64,000 nucleotides of DNA, from positions 60,314,440-60,378,439 of the forward strand of contig JACMZG010000008.1 in assembly GCA_018340805.1 (NCBI GenBank), in the 5' to 3' direction. This document shows positions 1-11,100 of this stretch, piece after piece. The translations under genes and the position numbers were made by a program. The first letter of the stretch is position 1. Every line of letters starts with the position of its first letter. The notes beneath the pieces are model-generated. The model saw nothing but the letters and a program-made list of their open reading frames with translations. It had not been told where the DNA came from and ran no database searches. The DNA is from Microvelia longipes (Eukaryota; Arthropoda; Insecta; Hemiptera; Veliidae).

Positions 1-61
1 CAAAAACAATTTCTATGTGTTCATTTATGTGATCTAATTTAAAAGAAAATTCACCTGGTAG
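1..61 (-). CDS. Possible next ODR4 exon, cut by window edge
   Basis: On the minus strand a pyrimidine-rich tract ending TTATTTTAG precedes position 61, and the reading phase left by the 864 donor (phase 0) stays open to the window edge, giving LPGEFSFKLDHINEHIEIVF. This is compatible with an exon, but the stretch is short and I do not recognise the peptide as ODR4. Confidence 0.3.
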
Positions 62-176
62 CTAAAATAATAAAAAAGGCTTTAGGTAATTGTGTGTTGT
101 AACTAAGGTAAGTGTGTGTGTGTGTGTGTGTTTACCCCACCCAAAAAAACCTTAATCCAAAAATTACTAAGGGATA

Positions 177-183
177 TATAATA

Positions 184-258
<75 letters not shown>
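177..258. repeat. (TA)n microsatellite
   Basis: Near-pure TA dinucleotide tract with a few phase slips, in a probable ODR4 intron. It is preceded at about 113-131 by a (GT)n run. Confidence 0.9.
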
Positions 259-261
<3 letters not shown>

Positions 262-734
262 AAGAAATAAATCAGGAGGAACATACAAGACATTAAAATA
301 TGGGGAAAACATGGTCCTAGGCTTTTGGAAATGGTCTATATCTCCAGCATGATGACTCGTGCAAAATCACCACATTTTTTGGAAACTGTTACCCAAAGAC
401 AGTAGTTTTGTTACCACCTTTAGTAACTTTAAAAAACTTTAAATTAAAACATACCATAAAATTGACTGTTTTGTCAATAGCATACCATAATATAAAGCAA
501 CAATACACTATAATATATAATCAAATTTAAAACCACTCAATTGTCTTAAAAACACCTGTAATATATAATACAGGGTGGATAGATGATAGATGATACAGGG
601 TAGACCAAAAGTCCCTCCTTCTAAATTTTGAACCTTAATTTTAAAAAGTCACAAATATGCTGCTACATTTAGGGAAAATAGCAACCTCCTGATTTTTTTA
701 ACTTAAAAATGTTATACATACAAACATTACATAC

Positions 735-737
<3 letters not shown>

Positions 738-782
<45 letters not shown>

Positions 783-783
783 A
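738..783. repeat. (TA)n microsatellite
   Basis: TA dinucleotide tract just downstream of the last visible ODR4 exon. Confidence 0.9.
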
Positions 784-863
784 TCCTGAGAGTTTTATTT
801 AAGAGTTGTTATCCTTTTAGGATATTGCAACAAAAAAAGGAAAGAATTAAAAATTAAACTAAC

Positions 864-3800
864 CTTCCTATCATATAGTTGAACATCTATAGATTTAGAA
901 TCAAAGCTCAATTTCTTACCAGTTGATTTTTCTAATTCTTTTATTTTCCTTTCTTCTTTATCTTTGAATGATTTTAAATCATCACTTAAGTCTGTGAATT
1001 TTCCATCTATTGAACACTCACAGTTATCTATTTTACTTTGAATAACTAATAGCATTTCCTAAAAGTACAATAAATAGTTTTTACAATACTGAAAATTAAA
1101 TTCACCAACAAGTGATTGTTTCCCCACCCAAAACCCTTAAATTTCAACATTCCTAATTGAATTAAAATAGGTATTAGCAGTGGGTATAATTACCATAAGT
1201 AATATTTAGACACTTGATTGGACTTAATAACAACATAATACTTTTTTACGTGACTATATATGACCTCATGCAGGTGATATATAGGTGATAGGCTCCAGGC
1301 ATACTCATGTCTACAAACAAAATTAATTAAATATATTAAGATAATCAAACTACATCTAATTTAATTAATAATGATCCTACACACAAAAATGCATTACAGT
1401 TGCTGATATTTTCTTGAGTAGAAATAGTATTTGTAAAGTTAGATTATCCTAACATATTTATTTTATTGATTAATAGGATTAATTTTGTTTGTTGACAAGA
1501 GTATGCCTGGGGACAGGCAAAATATAGTCAAGAAAAGAAGTAAGGAGTTATTATTAAGCCAAATAAAGTATCTAAATATTACTTATGACTTACAATGATG
1601 AAATATACCAATAATATTAAGGTCTTATTCACTGATTAGTACTATATATTCTTCTATGGTCTTATTATCCTTAATTACCAAAAAGAGGCATTTTTTTTGT
1701 ACAGGTTTTTTCTGTAAACTGTAACAGCAAAATCTATAACTTCTTTTAGACATAATATTAGAAGTTTGGGAATTTAAGGACAAGTAATCAATCAATAAAA
1801 AAATAGCTTTGTTAGATCTGACTATGAGAATAAACGTATAAACTAACTTAAGTTTTTTAATCAGTTTATTTGAGTAACCAAAAAATTTCTTCTAAGTTGT
1901 AAATACCTTGAGCATATTTTTAAGAGTATAGTTATCTTTTTTGCAAGAAGCAAAATACGGACCAAAATTAGAAAGATTCACTGATGATGCTACTTTGTAC
2001 CAGGTGAATGATTCATTTGTAAACTTTAAATCAACAGGTTGAAGAGCAGCGTTTAAACTTGCAGCATCAATACTTTTACACACATATCTAAAACAACAAA
2101 AATAATTTAGAAAATTATTATGAGTGGAAATTTTCTTTGATTATAGTCCTAATTTTGAACATTTGAAAATTATAGTCAGTAGTAAAAATGTAATCATTAT
2201 TTACTTATTTCTAATTTTGACAGATGTATAAGTCATTAAGGGTCGATCACAAAGCTAATAATTTGCTTTATAATGTTTCATTCCTCAAAGATCTCTCATT
2301 TTTAAAATAGTCATTTCTTAATGAAAAGCAAAGAAAATAAAACCTAATAGTGATTCGTAAAAATATTGAATTAATATGAGTTATAGAAACCAAATAAATC
2401 GTTCAACATTTTGATTTTTCTAAAAGAAACGCCTCCTTAGCTTTGAAAACTAACTACACAGTATCTCCCAAAATATTATTTCACACGTTGGTTAGTCTCT
2501 AAACACTCTTGAACAATCAGTTTATTATTAAATTAAAACTAATACGTTTAAACAAAATGCTTCTCTCATAGTACTATTACAACACACAACAACATAAAAT
2601 GTACAAACAGTATTTAAAACAAAGAGTAAATTAAATACTTACGTTTTATTACTGCTGCAATATTGTAATAAAAGTCTATTACTATTTTTTAGCAAATGAA
2701 GAAAACTATTATTTTTAGTACTATTGTAAGAGTGAATTGCAAGAGTTCTAAGTTTATTAAATACATCAGAATCAGAGGATGAGCTTGAACAAGTAACAAA
2801 AACACCGACTACTGACATCCCTCCAGGCAACATCTTCACAACCTATATGGACAAAAAAGTAAAATCATTTACAATGAAGTCAGATCACAAAATATATATG
2901 TTGAATTATTCTATAAAAGTATACTAGCTAAATTGGAACAGCCAAATATCTTACAAACTAGAGCAGATAGAAATTAATGTACAGACGTACATGGCACAAT
3001 TTTTTTCTGGAAGATTCTTTTGTAGAACAATCATCCAGCATGGAGAAAAATAGCAAAAAAATAAATAGGAAGCTTATACTTTTAGGACTGGCTTTTGATT
3101 CTATGGTTAAAAACAAGAACTTTTTACTTTCAGGTTTTTTATCCAATCATTAGTTTGGACTCTGAGAGCATTTAACCGAATAATAAATAAATAAAAATAA
3201 AATAACTTCTAATTCATTAGGGATAAGAAAATCACAAAAGATAAAAAGTTCTCTACAAAAGGAATATTGACTTCTGAAATGCACGCATATGACTTCTAGA
3301 GACCAGTGATAGTGCTCTCTAGAAGTCAACATTTTAAAAGGACAGTAATATATGTTGATAGTATGACTAAAAATTATAACTTTTTACTTTTACAATATTT
3401 TTCTATCCCCAATGGATAAAAAGTTATTTAAGGTTGAACTATGCCCATTTTTTTGTTCAGTGCTCTCTGAGTTTAAACTAATGGTTGGATAAAAAAAATT
3501 TAAAAGGTAAAAGTTATTTTTTTTAACTTAGTTTTTTTTCAAAAACTAGTTTTAAAAGTATACATTCCTATTAACTTTTCTGATCTTTCTCTCCGTGCAG
3601 CTCAAGGGAATTTCTTAAAATAGTTTAGTCATGTACATCTGTGCATTCATGGCCCCTAAAAGTCCAAAGTTTTTATCTGTGCTAGTTCTCAAATTAAATC
3701 TTCTACAAGTTAACTCTAGTTTAACTTAAGTTTTTTTTTAAAAAATACTTTGGAGTTTATAGTCTGGGTAAACTTACTGTTTCTTTAAAAATGTTTTGAG

Positions 3801-5107
3801 TAAATAAATTAAAAATTAAGTAAGTTTTATATAAAAAAGCACAATGAAATGATTTTTTACTAAGCTATCTTTTGCATAGCCAGACAAATATTTCAATATA
3901 TTAAGAACGGTAAATAATAGGATAAGGAGGGGGAAAGGTTGATAAGCCCTCCCCTTCATCATCATTCCTATTACAAGCCATAGGAATGATTAATAGGAAT
4001 AAAAATTTGGGGCACACTGTTACCATATTTTTAACAAATCTTAAACTAAAGTGATGTAGAAATTCATACAGTAGAGTTGGGGGTGTGGGACATAGTGATC
4101 TAACTCACCCAGAAAAAGCTGTTTTAGACGGGCCTGTTTTTAGTTTGCCATTTCTCCACTGAAGCAGGTCAGTTCACCTTGTACAGCGTATATAAAAAAA
4201 TTATTTTGTCATTTTCAAGATTAAACTTATTTAAAGTTACTATTAAAAATTTTAAAAATTGTGATAATTATTATAGATGTAAAATTTTCATAAAATATAT
4301 ATTATGGGTACAATATTGATACAGGCGGAAGAAGGTGAAAACTAGTGATCAGAGTGATAGTTCATGCAAGTAGCTCCTGTTTTAGGACCACCTCAAACCA
4401 GGGAGTTGAATCACTGCGTCTTCCGCCCCCACCCCTACTGTATGAATTTTAATATCACTTTATCCTAAACATATTTTTTGGGGCTGTGTATTTGCTCTCA
4501 GAGTCAAATTTCCTGACCCTTAACCTAGAACACCCTATTTTATATGAGAACAAGTATAATTTTTTTTAAATGTTGAGCTTGTCTTGTTCTATGGACTAAA
4601 ATGTTAACAAATGCAATACATACATAATAACGAAGCAATAATAAATTCAATAAATAAACAAAAATGTAACTAATATTTTATGTTGAAACCTGTGTTGCTC
4701 ATAGAATGGGTAGACACCCCCCCCCCCCCTGCAACTTACCACTATACTACAAACCTATCGCATGACTTACATTACGAGTATGACTGCTAATCCAGTTATC
4801 TTCGTAATCTCCCAATTCTTTTACATGACATATGTTACCACCTTCTGGACCAGCCTTTCCAATGTCTGGTGGAGAAGAAGCAGCCAAGTGAACTAAATAA
4901 TCTTTCACAGCTGTGCTCTAAAACAAATCCAGTAAATTAATCTTAACAAATGCTGTAATTAAGCATGATATAATATCAAACTCATTCCTAAGAATAAAAA
5001 ATTTAACATACCTGTCCTAACATTAAACCAAAAGTAAAGCCAGAACCTTTACATAAATTCTTTAACACCGATAACAATCGGTCTTCAGCAATTACTGGTC
5101 TACCCAT
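864..5107 (-). CDS. ODR4: ODR4 homologue (GPCR/odorant-receptor localisation factor), 3' part missing
   Basis: Minus-strand exons, all with AG acceptors and GT donors in consistent phase: 5107-5012 (start MGRPVIAED), 4917-4771, 2842-2643, 2087-1907, 1058-864; 819 coding bases, 273 aa so far. The third exon encodes VVKMLPGGMSVVGVFV, matching the hallmark RMLPGG-x-x-V-x-GVF segment of the ODR4 family, and the first exon aligns with the family start MGR...GLLIGQ (here FGLMLGQ). ODR4 is an ER-associated membrane protein needed to fold or traffic G-protein-coupled receptors, including odorant receptors in C. elegans. The C-terminal part with the expected transmembrane anchor would lie left of the window. 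A possible sixth exon starts at 61. Introns 2 and 4 hold MITEs. The gene is divergent from ABCB10. Identity rests on remembered family motifs, not on a search. Confidence 0.83.
1191..1600. mobile_element. Foldback/MITE, family C (about 410 bp)
   Basis: Arms of roughly 120-145 bp (about 1191-1335 and 1480-1600) are imperfect inverted copies: the left arm has CATAAGTAATATTTAGACAC and the right arm carries its reverse complement with few changes. Both arms contain the core CCAGGCATACTC, which also occurs in the foldback at 57730-57895, so this is a family. It is non-coding and lies in intron 4 of ODR4. Confidence 0.75.
3105..3525. mobile_element. Foldback element, family F, with inner palindrome
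   Basis: The left arm near 3105-3172 (containing TATCCAATCATTAGTTT) is repeated in inverted form near 3460-3525. Inside, 3290-3327 has a perfect 13-bp palindrome pair, TGACTTCTAGAGA and TCTCTAGAAGTCA, around a 13-bp loop. It is non-coding and lies in ODR4 intron 2. Confidence 0.6.
4047..4462. mobile_element. MITE family B copy 1 (about 415 bp, TA target site)
   Basis: Terminal inverted repeats begin AAGTGATGTAGAAATTCATA and end with the complementary TATGAATTTTAATATCACTT, flanked by TA on both sides. Subterminal blocks (GGGTGTGGGACATAGTGATC at the left, a matching inverted block at the right) extend the similarity. Other copies are at 33484-33886 and 54844-55476. There is no coding capacity. 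It lies in ODR4 intron 2. Confidence 0.85.
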
Positions 5108-5336
5108 TTCAGTTAACTTTAAAATTAAAATAAAATTTAAATTTAAAACATCACAAAAACCAAATTAAAGATCAAAATTTGGATTAAAAAGTTACAAAAC
5201 AACATAAAAGTGACACATACAACTTATCAAAAAAACCCTTCATATTCTGGTGTTGGCAGTACGTAGTTGGCTAAACTGTCTTATCTTCATAATATTTTTT
5301 ATTTTTATCATATTTGATTTCGAATTTTGTGAATGA

Positions 5337-7925
5337 ATAAGGTGCGAGCGCACGACCTGCATGGCTACACTGCCGGAGGGAGGTGGAGGACAACCTCGCT
5401 TTCAAATTACATTGTTCCTTATGTGCAGTTTTCGACTTTCTATATATGTCACGCGTTATTTTCAAAAATAATTTTTTCCTTGAACTTTCGAGCCCATTTT
5501 CATTTATTCAAAGGTTGTCTTTTTAAGAATTAAGAGTTAGATTACTTTTTAAATGTTTTTAAAAAGACTTATTAAGCGTTAAAAAAAGGGTCTATGTTGT
5601 TCATTCTTCTTAAGAAGAATAAAGAAGAATATCAGTCCCTCAAACTTTCCCTCCATTTTTAGTTTGATGTAGTTCGTCAACAAGTATCATCTATAGTTCG
5701 ATACTCCATGATAATCAAAAAATCAATGATTTGTTTACATTATTAAAGTTCGATGTTTGTTTAAACATGAAAATATATTAAGAATAGTGTTAACTCTTTA
5801 TTTTTGTAATTATGATATGTAAATATATCAGTGCATGTTTTAGTTTATGAGGTAGGATAACATGTTTGTTAACTGATAAATCACATGGCGGCTTATGGAG
5901 AAAAAAAATTCTTCTGATAGTTTTTTTACTATTATTTCATTAGTAGTTTCATTACTGGATATACTTATATTTGTGATCAAGAATGTTTTACGTTCAGAAT
6001 GAGCCTTTAAGTTTAGTTTAGCATTATTTTTAAGTTACGGGTGTTTCAAGTTGAGTGAAAAAACTGTGTTTTTAAAGGACTGTTTGTTTACTTTAGTTAC
6101 GTTCAAATATTTAATTTATTTTTGTAAATTGGCTTGAGTTATCATTAATGTGCACGCCCATGTGCTTAATTCCAAGGATAATTTACATGTTCTCGAAGAT
6201 TTATTTTCAATTTAGCTTCGTACTGTTAGACGTCAATGTTATTTAGTTGATTTGTATGTATTCATGAAAATTAGTACAAATTGTTGTCACTTGTATCTTA
6301 CAATAAAGAGGTAATTTGTTATAATTACAAATTATTTTGTGTATCAGCTATTATGATGTGGAATATCAGTCACTTTGGGGATAAGTTGCTCAAGTCACTT
6401 CAGTGCTTTGTTGTAGTACATAATTAATGGGAAATATCAATATATTCTATTCATTTTTATCATCTGGAAGACTTGTATACCAGCTTTTTTAGCCGATAAA
6501 GAATGCATTGAAACATTGGCATCAGTGGAATGAACTTTGTCTATTAGTACTGTTAGATGTTAATGTCATTTACTTAATTTATGTTCAACTTCTGCTTACA
6601 AGTTGATTATGTAGTCTAAACTTCTTGACCAGATCAACTTCACATCCGCAAAGCAAGGCCCACCTCATGAAAATCGAGTTTCATCGGGGCGAAATCTTCA
6701 TGAGCATCAATTGCAACCTGAATGAAGATAATATATGCCATATTAAACAGGATTTAAACTTATATTAAACTTTTCTTTTACCGTCAAAATTGTATATTGT
6801 AATAAAATTCAGATGAATTAAGTCTTTTCTTTTATTCTAATATCTGTATGACCAACACCAATTTATGAGGTTTGTCATATAGGCCTCTGGACCTCCCTTA
6901 ATCTATCATTTTTTCATATTACTTTAGTGAAAAACATACTACAGCACACAAATATGTGCCAAAGAGTAACATGGCTCGTATTTATATATTTATTCTTCAT
7001 TGTGAGCAGTCAACTAATGTCAAGGCGGACAGCATAACAATTTAAAAAAAAATAGTTGTCTAATAAAAAGTGTTCTTTATGTTGTTATGCAGTTTTCTTA
7101 ATAGAGAGAGGTCGTAACCACATCTGTAACTCGCATAGTTCTTGAAATATAAAAATAAATGTTCACACATCTAGTAAACCGTTTCCTCCTCCTATGGCTG
7201 ATCCAATATTATTGAAACTTAGAATGAAATCAAAAATTGATGTATAATTTCCATCATAATTGCACATTTGTGGAAAAAGGCAGCTTTATTAACTAGGACT
7301 CTTCAATTATTAAGAGGTTTATCATCAACTACAAAATGACAATTACTGTATCATATAACCTCATCTATTATGATAAGTAAGGACAATTATTTATAATTAT
7401 TATTATATTAAAGGACAATTATTACATCCTGTAACTATGCATCGAACAATACTTAACTAAAAAGACTTAAGTCTTTTCAGATAACTTTACATCGAACTTT
7501 ATAAAGGTTTAACCTTCTTAAAGGTTTTATCAGAAATCAGATCTTTTTTATTACCATGGAATATCGAACTATAGATGATACTTGTTGACGAACTACATCA
7601 AACTAAAAATGGAGGGAAAGTTTGAGGGACTGATATTCTTCTTTATTCTTCTTAAGAAGAATGAACAACATAGACCCTTTTTTTAACGCTTAATAAGTCT
7701 TTTTAAAAACATTTAAAAAGTAATCTAACTCTTAATTCTTAAAAAGACAACCTTTGAATAAATGAAAATGGGCTCGAAAGTTCAAGAAAAAAATTATTTT
7801 TGAAAATAACGCGTGACATATATAGAAAGTCGAAAACTGCACATAAGGAACAATGTAATTTGAAAGCGAGGTTGTCCTCCACCTCCCTCCGGCAGTGTAG
7901 CCATGCAGGTCGTGCGCTCGCACCT
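5337..7925. mobile_element. 2.6 kb DNA element with ~370-bp terminal inverted repeats
   Basis: Bases about 5337-5711 are repeated almost perfectly in inverse orientation at 7555-7925. The outer ends read AGGTGCGAGCGCACGACC, flanked by TA on each side (possible TA target duplication). The short frame 5333-5533 and its mirror 7732-7923 are the same TIR sequence read twice, not genes. The interior (5712-7554) is AT-rich with no credible ORF; a roughly 40-bp block starting GTACTGTTAGA is repeated directly near 6221 and 6547. This looks like a non-autonomous cut-and-paste or foldback transposon. The superfamily is not assigned. The near identity of the arms suggests a young insertion. It sits between the divergent ODR4 and ABCB10 start codons. 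Confidence 0.85.
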
Positions 7926-8116
7926 TATAAATTTGAATTGTAAAAAAAAATAATTATGAATATAAATAGTAATGATAATATATTTGACGTGCTAATTTAA
8001 AAGTATTTAATAGAATTCTCTTACATTATCTCATAATAATTGTAGTTTTTGCGTTGTGGTTATTGATAAATTTATGAGTTGTTTCATAAAACTGTGTTGT
8101 TTATTGTTTTATTGCT

Positions 8117-11100
8117 ATGTATATTCGGTTGTTTTATTATAACTGTGGATATCGGTCTGGGTATAATTACTTGATTAATTCGTGTCGCAGTGCGAAAGGA
8201 TTTTCCTCTCTACAGTGTTCCTTGTCACTATGCCAACAATGTGTCCAAAGCCCAAAACAAATAAAATATTCATCTTTTGGGAGGGCCTTTCTCCATTGCC
8301 GAGCAACATTCAAACCTCTAATAAGATTAGAACGATTTAATTCATCCAAAGCTGTATCATTAAATGTGGCCAAAACTAAGAGGGAAGGCAAGTTCTTTGG
8401 AAAGGAAATGAAGAAGTTACTTTCACTTGCTAAGCCAGAGAAATGGAAACTTTCAGGTCTTGCCCTACATTTATGTATATTTATTAAAATTCTTGTTTTT
8501 ACTTATCTAACATACATGAATACTTTGCAATTTGCACTAACTTAATATATTTTGTTTCAGGTGCAATATTATTACTTTTAATTTCATCCACAATTACCAT
8601 GGCTGTTCCATTTGCTTTGGGAAAAGTGATAGATTTAATTTATACAGCTGATAAGGATAAAATGAGAGATAATCTGAATAGTCTAACTGCCGCTCTGTTC
8701 GTTGTTTTCTTAGTAGGAGGAGCTTGCAATTTTGGCCGAGTTTACCTTATGAATATTTCTGGTAGGTTTTTGTCTCTGCTCGCATGCACATGAAACATGA
8801 CCTTTATTATTTCATGTCATGTATCCTTTATTATTACATATTTCGTAGAAGTGTAGCCCTATTCTATTGTAAAACTGTAAAACCATAAATTATGGCAGTC
8901 TTCTTAGCCATTTCATTTACAGCATTAAATAATCAAGTGCCTTTCTTTTTGAGCATGTTTTCTCCAATATTAAAAAAATCTTACCCTAATGCATACTTTT
9001 AGCAACTTAGGAGTATGATGTAATCTGACTAGATTGTTGCATTTCATTCATAAATTTTGTTTATTACTTATAATAATAGTTCTTTGTAAAATCCTTACAT
9101 TTTAGACAATATATATTTGGTAAGCCAGTTCTATAGATCATACCCTTTAAAAATTATGTCTGCTAAAGTATGACACACGGTTAAAATCACTTGACAGCAT
9201 GGGAAAATAATGCGAGGAAGCCAATGAGGCTAGTCCTGGCTGTTAAACCACACCCATAATGTTATATCAGATTCATTCGTTCCTCAACACTATTTTTCCA
9301 TAGGACTCATCATACTCATTTTTCTAAACTATAGGACTCTCTAGTTAGTGCTTACTCATATACCCTATTATATAGAGTATTGGGAGAACAAATGGTGGTA
9401 GAGAAGAAGCATTGAAAAACTAACTACCCCCAATTTTTTAGACAATTTATATACTCAATATTTTTTTGTGATCGTTTGTACAAAATAATAAGGTGTTTAT
9501 TTATTTATATAATTATTTCTTAAAATTACAGGCCAAAGAATTACTAAGATGCTCAGAGAGAAAGTATTTAATTCTATTATGAAGCAAGAAGTAGCATTTT
9601 TTGATAAAAATAAAACTGGTGAACTTATTAACAGATTGTCAGCTGATACTTCTCTTGTTAGCCAGTGTGTTACTATGAACATATCTGATGGTCTAAGGTC
9701 ATCTGTAATGGTTTTAGTTGGATGTTCCATGATGGTGAGATATTTTGAGGACACATTAATATAGTACTGTGGGTGTAATTGTGATGCCTGACCTGTCAGA
9801 GCGCTCTGATCAATACGTTCAGATGTGGAAGGGGATAGAGGGGATTAAAATTACCCCACCATCATACCATAATATTAGATAGGGTTTTTTGGTTATTGTC
9901 GTTGCCAGGTTTTCTGATGTATTAATAAGAATTAGACACAAAAACATGAATACAAAATGAAAAAAATTCTATTTTTTTATTTTTCCATCAGGAAGATTTC
10001 ATTAACATTGGGAGCAAAAGTGAACAAATTAATCAAGCTCTGGTAACGTTACTTTGATCAGCCCTTCCACTATATTTTTCGCTTAGCAGACTTTTATGGC
10101 TCAGCCCTTAGCAATGCCTTTTGAACTTAATCCGTGCTTTAGAAAACACCTTTTGTTGAGAGAACACTGAACGGTCAACCTCATGAATGCACCCCTTTCT
10201 CTTGTATTTTTGAGCGTCTAGGACAAATGGTAAGATTACTAACACCTTTTTTGGTTAAATATTCAAGTTCCAAACTTCATAACAATAATGGTCAGATTAT
10301 ATTTTTTTTAAATTACCTGATTTAGTATGATTATTTTTGTCCTACTTGGTAGCAGTGTCTTTCTGTCACAAATTATTGGTGGGAAACAAATCAGACTGCA
10401 GAGATCTCCCGCTTTCTATACACCTAAAACTATTTGACAGAGAGAAATAGTTTATAGTTAATTTTGTTGATAAATTCTAATGTATTTGGTTGTTTGTTGA
10501 ACTAGATCATCTTGGTATGGTTTGGTATTTATATTCACTCGTTCTGATAAGCTGCTTCCTTTAAAGGGATTAAAAAGAGATGTGAAAAAACTTGATTTTT
10601 TTTGTAAAGATCTTTCATCTTTACATCAGGTTTTCTTACCTTTTCATTTTTCTCTCCATCTATCATAAGAATTGGTTACTTCAACAAATTTGGTGAATTT
10701 ATATAACAAATGGCACAGCGGGCTCAGGGCTTGCTGTATATATTCTATAAAGTGTGCTATATATGTTCTATTTATAAGATAGCTCAAGCTGAGTAAATAA
10801 ATTTCCACAAAGTCTTAAAAAAACTAACATGTTAAGGTATGGATGATAAAAGAAAAGAATTATATACCCCCTTAACTCTAAAGTTAATTAGGAATTGAGA
10901 TTTTAAGTTAGCTTATTTTATTGAAATTTATTATTATGTTTTAATATTAGCCTTTTTTTCAGTTTTATATGTCAGCTGAGCTAGCCATTGTAAGTCTTCT
11001 GATTGTCCCTCCTGTGGCTGGAATGGCTATTGTGTATGGAAGATTTGTCAGGAAAATTACAAGACAAGTTCAGGTAAGTAATATGTTCAAACTTTGATAC

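Noticed and set aside
5333..5533. 66-aa frame and its mirror at 7732-7923 as a duplicated small gene
   Set aside because: They are the two terminal inverted repeats of one transposon read in opposite directions; no independent coding evidence.
6640..6725. Possible exon on the minus strand inside the 2.6 kb transposon (acceptor-like CAG then a short frame with HEDFAPMKLDFHE)
   Set aside because: Only about 25 codons before a stop, no flanking exons, and it lies within a mobile element.
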